Source of the DNA: JAFLCM01 sp964510955
GTDB lineage: Bacteria > Planctomycetota > Phycisphaerae > Phycisphaerales > UBA1924
DNA length: 23,731 nt
NCBI GenBank assembly: GCA_964510955.1
Contig: CAZEDW010000053.1
Span: 1 to 23,731 of the forward strand
Direction: 5' to 3'
The translations under genes and the position numbers were made by a program. How positions within the stretch are numbered: position 1 is the first letter of the stretch; the number at the start of each line of letters is the position of its first letter. Shown one piece after another: positions 8,962 to 17,269 of the stretch. The notes beneath the pieces were generated by a model that saw nothing but the letters and a program-made list of their open reading frames with translations, ran no database searches and had not been told where the DNA came from.

Positions 8962-11145
8962 TCAGCTCGGACACGGAACCCCGAAGCTGCCCAGCAGGAT
9001 CACCAGGTCCGGAGTCCCGACAAAGCCATCCCCGTCAAGGTCGCCCAGCGTGTTCGCCGGCACCGCCAACCCGAAGTTGCCCAGCAGCACCACCAGGTCC
9101 GCCGTGTTCCGCAGGCCGTCGTTATTGATGTCGCCCAAGCACGCCGGCGGCGGCGGCGCCTGCACCGTCAGAACCCCGCCCGACGAACTGGCCGACTGCC
9201 CGTCCGGGTTCACGACCGTGATATCGCTCGCGCCCAGCGCGGCGTTGGGCGCCGCCGTCACGCTCACGGTGAGGCTGGTCGGGCTGTTGAAGGTCACGCT
9301 GTTGATCGTCAGACCGGCCCCGGACAACGACGCCGAGATGTGGTTCGGCAGCGCCGCGGGGGGGTCAAAGAACCCGGACCCCAATGCGGACAACCCCGTG
9401 ACCGTCACCGGGATCGTGTCGCCCTGGGTGATCACCGAGGGACTGCAGCTCACCGGCGTGGCCGGCGGCGGGGCCAAAAGCTTGAGCACCCGCGCGCCCC
9501 ACTGGTTGGTCGCGCTGCAGTACTCCTGGATCGTCCACAGCGACATGCCGTCCGCAGGATCGACCGAAGTCTGGCTGTAATCACCCCAGCGATAACGCCC
9601 GCTCTGCAGCCCGGCGTTGTAGGTGGAGACGCCCGGGACGATCAGGTTCGCGGCCTGGGTCGCGCCGGGCGCATCGCCCGACAGCCGCCCCGCCACCACC
9701 ACGCCCAGCCGGTCCGCCGTGCCCGCAAACGTCGCCCCCACCGCCATGTGCCCCTGCATGCTCATCGCCACCGAGCCCATCCACATGCTCTTGGGGCTGG
9801 CGCCGGCGTTGTCGAACAACGTCCCGCTCTGCACCACGCTCGGCGTGGTCGTCAGCGATCCGATCTCGTACCAGCGGGTCCCGTCGCGGTCGCCCCCGGC
9901 CGTCGAGGCCCCCGCGGAGTTCACGCGGTTGCTGTGGCTCGTCCACAGCGTGTGCGACCCCGTGAGCGAGTTGGTGCAGATCTTCGCGTTGAACAGCCTG
10001 TCGTCCAGCGCGTCCACGGTGCTGGTCGAGCCGCTCACCGTCACGTTGAACGGACGCGCCGTCGCCAGCGGCGTCGCGATGTTGATGTCGCCCGAGATCG
10101 ACGGCGCCCCGCCCGGGTTCAGCACCCGGCGCATCACCAGCCTCCCCAGCACGTTCGAAGTCCCGATGAAGTACCCCTCGGTCGCCGCCGGGTCGTCGTT
10201 GCTCACACCCATGGCCGTCTGGATGCCGCTGCTGCCGACCGCGATCTGGCGGAACGCCGTCACCACGATCGGCCCGCCCGAGATGAGCGAGGCCTTCTGC
10301 ACCACGAAGCCCGTCACGCCGATCAGCGCGGTCCCCGAGGCGTTGAAGATATTGCCCGCGATGTACACCGCGTTAGCGTCCACCCCCAGCGACTCATAGT
10401 CGCACAGGCCGCCCGTGTCGCTGTTGGGTGTCGTTCCCACCGTGTCCATCTGGAAGAAGAAAAACGTGAAGCTCGCCGCGCTGGTGATGTTCGGCCCGCT
10501 GCTCACCGCGATCATCACCCGGTTGGGCGTCGTCACGTTGATGCACGAAAGGAACCAGCGGTTGCTTGTGCGGTCGAACCACACCCGGGGGTCCACCGCG
10601 TTCGACCCGTTCCGCACCGAGTTGAAAAACGTGTTGCCGTCGGTGTTCAGCGCACCGTCCTGCGCCCCGGTCGCCTTGTTCAGCGTGCGGATGCGTCCGT
10701 TCAGCCAGATCACGAACTGCGTCGGTCCCACGCACCCCATCGTGTCGGGCGGGAAGAACCCCGACTCGGCGCTGGTCGCGCCCAGAACGTTCACTCCGAC
10801 GCCCTGCGGCGCGCGCTCCGCGCCCTGCACAGCGCCCTGGCCGTGCGCGCCCATCGTCGGCCAGGAGGCCGCCGCCACCGCGCCGGGCTCGCTCGCCTGC
10901 ACACCGTCCACTGGAACCGGCCTGAACGGGCGCACCGTGACGGGCAACCGCGGCCCCACCACCGCGTCCGCCGCCGCCTGGCGCGCCATGATCTGCTCCA
11001 CCGTCTCGGTGATGCCCCGCTCGCCGACCCACGGCGTCCCCGGCGTGTACGCGAGCTCCGGCTCGCGCGCCGCGCGCCCGCCGCACGCCAGCACCAGCCC
11101 GCCCAACACCAAAGCCACCGCCGAGCCAAGCCGCGCCGTTCTCAT
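8962..11145 (-). CDS. Secreted family-P protein P1 with IPT/TIG-like and dockerin-like domains
   Basis: A 727-residue exported protein; I do not recognise the main domain with certainty. Residues 1-20 form a signal peptide ending LVLAC, possibly a weak lipobox. Near residues 37-58 is WVGERGITETVEQIMARQ, shared with the neighbour P2. The body (about 110-530) has blocks conserved in P2 such as PPDTMGCVGPTQF, DPRVWFDRTSNRWF, SFTFFFF, SNDDPAATEGYFIGTSN, and WGDYSQTSVDPADGM followed by LWTIQEYC; the strand-rich, repetitive look suggests a beta-propeller, which is inference. Residues about 535-660 resemble an IPT/TIG immunoglobulin-like fold. The last 59 residues are dockerin-like, ending FGVPCPS. 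ATG 11145 is preferred over 11163 because a purine-rich GAGAGAGG lies directly upstream. No catalytic motif was identified. Confidence 0.8.
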   Translation of the reverse strand: MRTARLGSAVALVLGGLVLACGGRAAREPELAYTPGTPWVGERGITETVEQIMARQAAADAVVGPRLPVTVRPFRPVPVDGVQASEPGAVAAASWPTMGAHGQGAVQGAERAPQGVGVNVLGATSAESGFFPPDTMGCVGPTQFVIWLNGRIRTLNKATGAQDGALNTDGNTFFNSVRNGSNAVDPRVWFDRTSNRWFLSCINVTTPNRVMIAVSSGPNITSAASFTFFFFQMDTVGTTPNSDTGGLCDYESLGVDANAVYIAGNIFNASGTALIGVTGFVVQKASLISGGPIVVTAFRQIAVGSSGIQTAMGVSNDDPAATEGYFIGTSNVLGRLVMRRVLNPGGAPSISGDINIATPLATARPFNVTVSGSTSTVDALDDRLFNAKICTNSLTGSHTLWTSHSNRVNSAGASTAGGDRDGTRWYEIGSLTTTPSVVQSGTLFDNAGASPKSMWMGSVAMSMQGHMAVGATFAGTADRLGVVVAGRLSGDAPGATQAANLIVPGVSTYNAGLQSGRYRWGDYSQTSVDPADGMSLWTIQEYCSATNQWGARVLKLLAPPPATPVSCSPSVITQGDTIPVTVTGLSALGSGFFDPPAALPNHISASLSGAGLTINSVTFNSPTSLTVSVTAAPNAALGASDITVVNPDGQSASSSGGVLTVQAPPPPACLGDINNDGLRNTADLVVLLGNFGLAVPANTLGDLDGDGFVGTPDLVILLGSFGVPCPS

Positions 11146-11330
11146 GGCCTCTCTCTCTTTCATCCTTCCAGGGTGCTCATCGAATCGCGGCGCGCCGCAG
11201 CAATCCCGCGACGCATCACCGCAATCCCAAGCCTATCCGATGCCCGCCGAGATACGAGCCGCCCCCAATCTTGGTCCGCCGCCGGGCCGCTCCGCGAGCG
11301 CTGGAAACGCATGTTCTCGGGCCAACGGAA

Positions 11331-11358
11331 AAGCGGGGGCCCAAACGGGCCCCCGCTT
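11331..11358 (-). terminator. Rho-independent terminator of P2
   Basis: A perfect 12-bp inverted repeat (AAGCGGGGGCCC / GGGCCCCCGCTT) with loop AAAC. On the minus strand it is followed by TTCC after the stem's own TT, giving TTTTCC. It lies 43 bp past the stop of the gene ending at 11401 and ahead of P1, suggesting that P2 and P1 are not one simple operon. Its core resembles the hairpin at 6402-6426. Confidence 0.7.
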
Positions 11359-11400
11359 GTTCTCCGCGTCAGAGTCAACCAACCCGTCCGTCCGAGGGCT

Positions 11401-11565
11401 TCAGCACGGCACGCCGAACACGCCCAGCAGAATCAGCAGGTCCGCCGTGTTCACGAACCCGTTACCGTCCAGATCGCCCAGCGTGCCGGGCGGCACCGCG
11501 GTGCCGAAGCTGCCCAGCAGGATCGTCAGGTCGGCGGTGTTCCGCTGCCCGTCACCGTTGATGTC
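11401..11565. repeat. 165-bp perfect direct repeat, copy 1 (end of P2)
   Basis: Base-for-base identical to 14284-14448. It starts exactly at the stop codon of P2 and covers almost all of the dockerin-like coding sequence; identity stops three codons from the dockerin's first Cys. Third codon positions are also identical, which selection on protein alone would not maintain. Confidence 0.95.
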
Positions 11566-14175
11566 GCCGGTGCAGGGCGGAGACAGGGTGGTGAACGAGA
11601 ACGACAGCGGCGTCGAGCCCGTGCCGCCGCCCAGGTTGCTGGCCGTCACGCCCCAGTAGTAGGTCGTGCTGTTGCTCAGCGTCGCGGCCGGCACGTTGTA
11701 AGCGTTGCCCACGATGCCCGATTGGCTCACGACCACGTTCGTCAGGCCCGGGTCGGTCGCCACCGTCGCGCTGTAGCTCACGGCGCCGCTCGCCGAGCTC
11801 CAGGTCAGCGTCGGCGTCAGGCTTACGCCCGTCGCACCGTTGCTCGGGCTGGTCAGGTTGAACGCGCCGGGCGGTGGCGGCGGCGCCGTCGTGAACGAGA
11901 ACGAGAACGGCGTCGAGTCCGTCGAGCCGCCGCCGTTCACCGCCGTCACGCCCCAGAAGTACGTCTGGTTCGTATTGAGCGTGGCCGCAGGCACGTTGAA
12001 CGACGTGCCCACGACGCCCGACTGCGTCAGCACGACGCTGCTAAGGCCCGCGTCATTGGCGATCGTCACCGTATAGGTCGCCGCGTTGGCCGAGACGGTC
12101 CAGGTCAACGTCGGCGTCAGGCTCACACCCGTCGCCCCGTTGCCGGGCGAGCTCAGATTGAACGCCCCGGGCGGCGGGGGCGGCGCGCTCGTGACGGTCA
12201 GAATCCCGCCCGCCGACGACGCCGTCTGCCCGTCCGGGTTGGTCACCGTCAGGTCGCGCGCCCCCGTGGGGGCCGCACCGCCCGCCGTCACGTTGAGCGT
12301 GAGCTGCGTGGGGCTGTCAAAGCTGATCGAGTTGACGGTCAGCCCCGAGCCGCTGAACGCCGCCGCGATGCGGCTGGGGAACCCTGATCCGCCATCGAAG
12401 AACTCCGTGCCGGACACCGAGTTGCCGGTCACCGTGATGTTCGCCGTCGCGCCCTGCGCGATGGTGCTCGGGCTGCACGAAACCGGTGTGGCCGGCGCCG
12501 GAGCCAGCAGCTTGATCACCTGATCGCCCCAGGAGTTTGTGGCGTTGCAGTACTCCTGGATGGTCCACAGCGTCATGCCGTCGTTGGGGTCCACGCTGGT
12601 GTAGCTGTAGTCACCCCAGCGGTACCGCGTCCCTTGCAGGCCGGTGTTGTAGTTCGTGCTGCTGGTAACCGCGAGCGTCGGCGCTTGCGTTGAGCCGAGC
12701 GAATCGGTGCGGAGCCGACCCGCCACCGCCACCCCCGCACGGTCCGCGGTGCCCGCGTAGGTGCACCCCAGCGCCATGTGGCCCTGTTCGCTCATCACCA
12801 CCGAGCCGATCCAGTAGTTCTTGATATTCGTTCCGGCCGGATCGAACAGCGTGCCGGACTGAACCAGCGACGGCGTGCCCGTCATGTTGCCGATCTGATA
12901 CCACCGCGTGCCGTCCCGCCCGCCGCCCGAGCTGCCGTTGCCCGAGGCGTCGCACCGGATCGAGTGGCTCGTCCAGAGCGTGCGGGAGTTGTCGATCGTG
13001 TTGTGGCAGATGCGCGCGTTGAACAGGCGCGTATCCAGCGCGTCCAGCGGGCTGGTCGAGCCCAGCACGCTGACGTTGGTCGGCGACGCGATCACGGGGA
13101 TCGTCACCGCGATATCCCCGGAGATCGTCGGGGTCCCGCCCGGCGTCGAGACCCGGCGCACGCGCAGCTGGGTCGTCGAGTTCGAGGTCCCGATGAAGTA
13201 TCCCTCGGTCGCCGCCGGGTCGTCGTTGTCCACGCCCATCGGCGTCTGAATGCCCGCCGAGCCCACCGCGAGCTGGCGGAACGACGTGACCACGATTGGT
13301 CCGCCCCCCGTCACCGAACTCTTCCGCACCACGTGACCCGTCGGCCCGATCAGCGCCGTGCCGCTGGAGTTGAACACGTTGCCCCCGATGTACAGCGCGT
13401 TGGCGTCGACCCCCAGCGACGGGTAATCGAAAAGCCCGCCGGCGTCCGACGTGCCGCCGCCGGTCGCGTCGTGCGTGAAAAAAAAGAACGTGAACGACGA
13501 GGTGTTCGTGATCGTCGGCCCGCTGCTCACCGCGATACAAACGCGGTTGGGCGTCGAGACGTTGATCATCACCACGAACCACCGGTTCGTGATGCGGTCG
13601 AACCGCACCCGCGGGTCCGACATCGACGACCCGTTGCGCACGCTCGTGAAGAACGTGTTGGGCGTCGTGTTGATCGCCCCGTCCGCCACACCGGTCGTCT
13701 TGTTCAGCGTCTTGAACCGCCCGTTCACCGTCACGAAGAACTGCGTCGGCCCGATCGCCCCCATCGAGTCCGGCGGGAACCCCGAGCTCTCAGACGTGAA
13801 CGACCCCAGCACGCTCAACGCCACTGTCTGCGGCAGCAGCGGCCCGCCCCGCGTCCAATCCAACGGGTCCCCCTGACCGCGCGGCGGCCACGTCGCCGAC
13901 ACCAGCCCGCCCGGATCGTCCTGCGGCGCGGGGTTGATGTACCGCGCCCGGATCACCGGCCGCTCCGCCTCCTCGCGCTCCGCCGGCGACAACGCCGCCT
14001 CACGCGCCATGATCTGCGCAACCGTCTCCGTGACGCCCATCGACCCGACCCACGGCGCGCCGACAATCTCGCCCGCGCGATCCTTGGCCGCCCCGATGCT
14101 CGGAGCAGCCTCCGACGCCACACCGCACGATCCCAGAACCATCACCAGAGCACGCAGCACAGTCCGCACCGTCAT
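11401..14175 (-). CDS. Secreted family-P protein P2 with IPT/TIG-like, two FN3-like and dockerin-like domains
   Basis: A 924-residue paralogue of P1. Residues 1-24 form a signal peptide (ALVMVLGSCGVASEA; LGSC could be a lipobox). Shared blocks with P1 include PWVGSMGVTETVAQIMARE, PPDSMGAIGPTQF, SFTFFFF, DNDDPAATEGYFIGTSN and WGDYSYTSVDPNDGM with LWTIQEYC. An IPT/TIG-like domain follows the LLAPAPATPVSCSPS junction. Unlike P1 it then has two FN3-like modules, each introduced by a proline-rich linker plus GAFNL, and a 57-residue dockerin-like domain. The extra length over P1 is accounted for by these two modules. ATG 14175 is chosen because GGAGG lies six bases upstream and a signal peptide follows; the open frame to 14283 has neither. 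It starts 108 bp after the stop of M2 with a hairpin between. No enzymatic motif is recognised; extracellular or surface location is inferred. Confidence 0.8.
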   Translation of the reverse strand: MTVRTVLRALVMVLGSCGVASEAAPSIGAAKDRAGEIVGAPWVGSMGVTETVAQIMAREAALSPAEREEAERPVIRARYINPAPQDDPGGLVSATWPPRGQGDPLDWTRGGPLLPQTVALSVLGSFTSESSGFPPDSMGAIGPTQFFVTVNGRFKTLNKTTGVADGAINTTPNTFFTSVRNGSSMSDPRVRFDRITNRWFVVMINVSTPNRVCIAVSSGPTITNTSSFTFFFFTHDATGGGTSDAGGLFDYPSLGVDANALYIGGNVFNSSGTALIGPTGHVVRKSSVTGGGPIVVTSFRQLAVGSAGIQTPMGVDNDDPAATEGYFIGTSNSTTQLRVRRVSTPGGTPTISGDIAVTIPVIASPTNVSVLGSTSPLDALDTRLFNARICHNTIDNSRTLWTSHSIRCDASGNGSSGGGRDGTRWYQIGNMTGTPSLVQSGTLFDPAGTNIKNYWIGSVVMSEQGHMALGCTYAGTADRAGVAVAGRLRTDSLGSTQAPTLAVTSSTNYNTGLQGTRYRWGDYSYTSVDPNDGMTLWTIQEYCNATNSWGDQVIKLLAPAPATPVSCSPSTIAQGATANITVTGNSVSGTEFFDGGSGFPSRIAAAFSGSGLTVNSISFDSPTQLTLNVTAGGAAPTGARDLTVTNPDGQTASSAGGILTVTSAPPPPPGAFNLSSPGNGATGVSLTPTLTWTVSANAATYTVTIANDAGLSSVVLTQSGVVGTSFNVPAATLNTNQTYFWGVTAVNGGGSTDSTPFSFSFTTAPPPPPGAFNLTSPSNGATGVSLTPTLTWSSASGAVSYSATVATDPGLTNVVVSQSGIVGNAYNVPAATLSNSTTYYWGVTASNLGGGTGSTPLSFSFTTLSPPCTGDINGDGQRNTADLTILLGSFGTAVPPGTLGDLDGNGFVNTADLLILLGVFGVPC

Positions 14176-14231
14176 GACACACCTCCACATCCCCGGGACG
14201 GGTTGTGAGAAACGAGAACGATCGTCTCGAA

Positions 14232-14263
14232 ACGGGGCCGCGGACGTCGGTCCGCGGCCCCGT
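14232..14263 (-). terminator. GC-rich hairpin after M2, probable terminator
   Basis: A 13-bp perfect inverted repeat (ACGGGGCCGCGGA / TCCGCGGCCCCGT) with a 6-base loop, 21 bp past the stop of M2 on the minus strand. The trailing sequence on that strand is only TTTCGAG, so the U-tract is poor; a T5 run precedes the stem. It separates M2 from P2 and argues for at least partial transcriptional separation. Confidence 0.6.
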
Positions 14264-14283
14264 GGAAAAATCGCCGAAAACAC

Positions 14284-14448
14284 TCAGCACGGCACGCCGA
14301 ACACGCCCAGCAGAATCAGCAGGTCCGCCGTGTTCACGAACCCGTTACCGTCCAGATCGCCCAGCGTGCCGGGCGGCACCGCGGTGCCGAAGCTGCCCAG
14401 CAGGATCGTCAGGTCGGCGGTGTTCCGCTGCCCGTCACCGTTGATGTC
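14284..14448. repeat. 165-bp perfect direct repeat, copy 2 (end of M2)
   Basis: Identical to 11401-11565 without a single mismatch, in the same orientation, 2.9 kb away. It begins at the stop codon of M2. The next bases differ (CACCC here against CGCCGG in the other copy), and the bases before the stop codon also differ, so the repeat is confined to coding sequence. Confidence 0.95.
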
Positions 14449-17010
14449 ACCCGTGCAGGCCGGGGGCACGGTCTGGAAGCTGAACGAGGCGGGCGTCGAG
14501 CCCGTCCCGCCGCCGCCGTTGACCGCCGTCACGCCCCAGTAGTACGTCTGGCCCGCGCTGAGCGTCGCCGCCGGCACGTTGTAGCTCGTGCCGCCGATGC
14601 CCGCCTGCGACACCACGATCACGCTCAGGCCCGGGTCGGTCGCCACAGTGGCGAGGTACGACGTGGCGCCAGAGGCCGCGCTCCACGTGAGCGTCGGCGT
14701 CAGGCCTACGTTTGTCGAACCGTTCGCGGGCGTCAGAAGGTTGAACGCGCCCGGGGGCGGTGGCGGCGAGGTCGTGAACGAGAACGAAGCCGGCGTCGAA
14801 ACCGTGCTGCCGTTCCCGTTGACCGCCGTCACACCCCAGAAGTACGTCTGGCTGTAGTTCAGCGACCCGCCCGGCACGTTGAACGAAGTGCCCACCAGGC
14901 CGCCCTGAGTCAGAACCACGCTCGACAACCCCGCGTCGTTGGCCACCGTCACGGTGTACGTCGCGGCGCCCGACGAGGAGCCCCAGCTCAACGCCGGCGT
15001 CAGGCTCTGATTGGTCGCGCCGTTGCTCGGCAGGCTCAGGCTGAACGCGCCGGGAGGCCCGGGGGGCGTCTGCACAAGGAACGCGCTGTTCAGCGTTGCG
15101 TTGCCGCTGGCGCCGCCCGAGCCGTCCGAGTTCGTGACGCTCACGCTCCGAAGGCCCGTGGCCGCGCCGCCGGCGATCTGGAACGAAAGCCCCGTCACGG
15201 TCGTGCCCAGCGAATCCGGCACCGGCGTGCCGATCACCGAGACGCCCGAGCCCGACACGGTCACCTGCGAAGCGTTCAGCACGCTCTTGAGGTTCACGCC
15301 CGTGAGCGTCACGGGCACCGTGGCGCCCTGGTTGCCGTTGGCCGGCGAGCAGTTGGTCAGGCTCGCCGTCGCCCCGAACACCACCAGGTTGATGGTGTCC
15401 GTCGAGCTCATGCCGTTGGAGTCCGTCACCCGCAGGGTGATCGGGTAGTTGCCGTTCGACACGTACTGACGGTTGGGCTGCGCGCCGGCGGTCTCGAACG
15501 TCCCGTTGGCGTCCAGGTCCCACGCGTACGCGCTGATCGTCGCGCCGGTCTCGGTCACCTCGGACGAGATGTCACCCATGAAGAAGCAGTTGGTGTTCAC
15601 CGCGATCCGCTTGCCCACCCCGGCGATCGCCAGCGGCGGCGCCTTGGTCGATCCGGTGCGGATCGTCAGGTCGTAGAGCTGCACCGTCTGATTGGCGGCG
15701 GCGTTGGGGCCCACGTCGTAGACGCGGGCGTAGTACGTCCCCGCCGCCAGTGTGCCGGCGCTCAGCGTTTCGGTAGACCCCGCGGCGGCCGCGGCCGCCG
15801 TCTGCAACACCGTCGAACCGTCCGAAGCGACGAGGTCGATGTTCAAGTTGCCCGCCGCCGAGGCGTTGATCGCCGCCGTCGTGCCCGAGCACGAACTCGA
15901 CTGCTGGCCCGCCGTGTACGTCCCGCCGGTCGGTGCCGCCGAAATCGTCGTCGCCATCGGCGAGGAAAGCGTGAACTTGAACCAGTCCTGAGCGGTCCCA
16001 TTCGGCCCCGCCACGCCGTTGGTCGAGAGGTTTTTCCCGATGAACGACTGCGAGGTCAGATTGCCGAGGTCCTTGGCCGTCGCCGATGACTGGTTCCCGC
16101 TATACCGGTCGCCGTAGTTCCTCCCGCCGCCGCGCCGATCGTCGATCTGCACCGCGTCAAACGCCGTCGAGATGAACGGCTCCATCAGCTTGGTGTTGTT
16201 GCACGGCACCGAGTGGATGCAGCCCAGCCCGTGCCCGTGCTCGTGCGTGCAGGTGTCGCGGAAGTAGCGGTAGTTGTTGGTGGCGTCGTTGAAGTTCGCC
16301 GCCAGGAAGAACGACGTGTTGATGCACATGTCGCTCCCGCCCACGCCCGCCAGGCCGCTGGCCGAGGGGAACGCGTCATAAGCCAGGAACGAGCCCGTGC
16401 CGAACGCCCGGCCTCCCACGCGCAGGTCGCCGCGCGTCGCCTGGCGCGCGGTCACCTGGTCCATCGGCACCCCGTCGTCGGCAACTTCGTCGTAGGTCAC
16501 ACCGCAATACTTCCGCCAGTTCGCGTAGCACTGACGCAGCAGCTCGCGCCCCCTGTCGCGGTTCGCCGCTCCGAACAGCGCGTCGAACTTCGAGTTCAGA
16601 TCATTAGGCCCCGTGGCGCTGATCGACGCGAGGCCCCACGTCACCCCGTCCGCCGGGAACGAATACGTGAAGTGCGCCTTGGCCGCCTGCCCTGAGGCGC
16701 CCTGACCGAGGTCGCCCGACCAGGCGATCGTGTCCACCCACCAACGATCGTCACCCCCGAAAAGCAGCGTCGGAGGCAGCAGCCCGTTCAAACGGATCAG
16801 CCGGTCCATCTCTTCCGGCGTCAGGTTCGACGGATAGCACGTCGCCGCCGCACGCTTCGCCGCCACCCGCGTCAAAAACGCCGCCTGCTCCGCCGCGCTC
16901 ACCGCGTCGGTCGCCACCACCGGCCCGCCCAGCGCCGCACCCGCGACGCACAGCAGCGCGCCCGCAGCGCCCATCACCTTCCGATGGTTGATCGCACTCA
17001 GATTTCGCAT
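14284..17010 (-). CDS. Secreted metzincin-like metalloprotease M2 with PPC, PKD, IPT-like, two FN3-like and dockerin-like domains
   Basis: A 908-residue paralogue of M1. Residues 1-28 form a signal peptide (MGAAGALLCVAGAALG). The zinc site is HEHGHGLGCIH at 256-266, a full metzincin HExxHxxGxxH with H256, E257, H260, G263 and H266, and M276 in KLMEP as the Met-turn. After the protease region (to about 345) come a PPC-like domain (about 345-470), a PKD-like domain (about 475-560, AYAWDLDANGTFE), an IPT/TIG-like domain (about 560-650), two FN3-like modules and a 57-residue dockerin-like domain identical in sequence to that of P2. ATG 17010 is preferred over the open frame to 17115 because it gives a clean signal peptide and has AAGAGAG just upstream. 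It probably acts on extracellular protein. The longer C-terminus than M1 comes from the IPT-like domain and a second FN3-like module. Confidence 0.87.
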   Translation of the reverse strand: MRNLSAINHRKVMGAAGALLCVAGAALGGPVVATDAVSAAEQAAFLTRVAAKRAAATCYPSNLTPEEMDRLIRLNGLLPPTLLFGGDDRWWVDTIAWSGDLGQGASGQAAKAHFTYSFPADGVTWGLASISATGPNDLNSKFDALFGAANRDRGRELLRQCYANWRKYCGVTYDEVADDGVPMDQVTARQATRGDLRVGGRAFGTGSFLAYDAFPSASGLAGVGGSDMCINTSFFLAANFNDATNNYRYFRDTCTHEHGHGLGCIHSVPCNNTKLMEPFISTAFDAVQIDDRRGGGRNYGDRYSGNQSSATAKDLGNLTSQSFIGKNLSTNGVAGPNGTAQDWFKFTLSSPMATTISAAPTGGTYTAGQQSSSCSGTTAAINASAAGNLNIDLVASDGSTVLQTAAAAAAGSTETLSAGTLAAGTYYARVYDVGPNAAANQTVQLYDLTIRTGSTKAPPLAIAGVGKRIAVNTNCFFMGDISSEVTETGATISAYAWDLDANGTFETAGAQPNRQYVSNGNYPITLRVTDSNGMSSTDTINLVVFGATASLTNCSPANGNQGATVPVTLTGVNLKSVLNASQVTVSGSGVSVIGTPVPDSLGTTVTGLSFQIAGGAATGLRSVSVTNSDGSGGASGNATLNSAFLVQTPPGPPGAFSLSLPSNGATNQSLTPALSWGSSSGAATYTVTVANDAGLSSVVLTQGGLVGTSFNVPGGSLNYSQTYFWGVTAVNGNGSTVSTPASFSFTTSPPPPPGAFNLLTPANGSTNVGLTPTLTWSAASGATSYLATVATDPGLSVIVVSQAGIGGTSYNVPAATLSAGQTYYWGVTAVNGGGGTGSTPASFSFQTVPPACTGDINGDGQRNTADLTILLGSFGTAVPPGTLGDLDGNGFVNTADLLILLGVFGVPC

Positions 17011-17269
17011 GGCTCTCTTTCTTTCCTTACAGAATCCAGCCGCCGCCCGCACTCGCGCGAGTGCACGGCAGCCCCGAGCCCGCAACGCCCACGAGCGCGC
17101 AGACCCTGACCCCATCAGGCTAAGCCCGAAACCCCCGCAATGGGACAGGCGATCCCCGAAAACCCAAACTTGGCTTGCCCCACAGAACTTCGCCAGGCCT
17201 CAGCCCGGTAATCAGTTGCCCCCGGCCCCTCTCGTGGCTGAAATCATGCACCCCGCGCCCGGCGCCGCC

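Noticed and set aside
8935..12387. A 1150-codon plus-strand open frame
   Set aside because: It runs antisense to P1 and P2, is extremely rich in Arg, His and Pro, and has no domain; long antisense frames are expected at this GC content. The minus-strand genes have signal peptides, ribosome binding sites and conserved domains.
12778..14208. A 476-codon plus-strand frame opposite P2
   Set aside because: Arg/His-rich shadow of the conserved family-P coding sequence.
3503..14457. Cellulosome gene cluster
   Set aside because: Dockerin-like tails are present, but no cohesin, scaffoldin or glycoside hydrolase is seen; the attached domains are proteases, propellers and unknowns.
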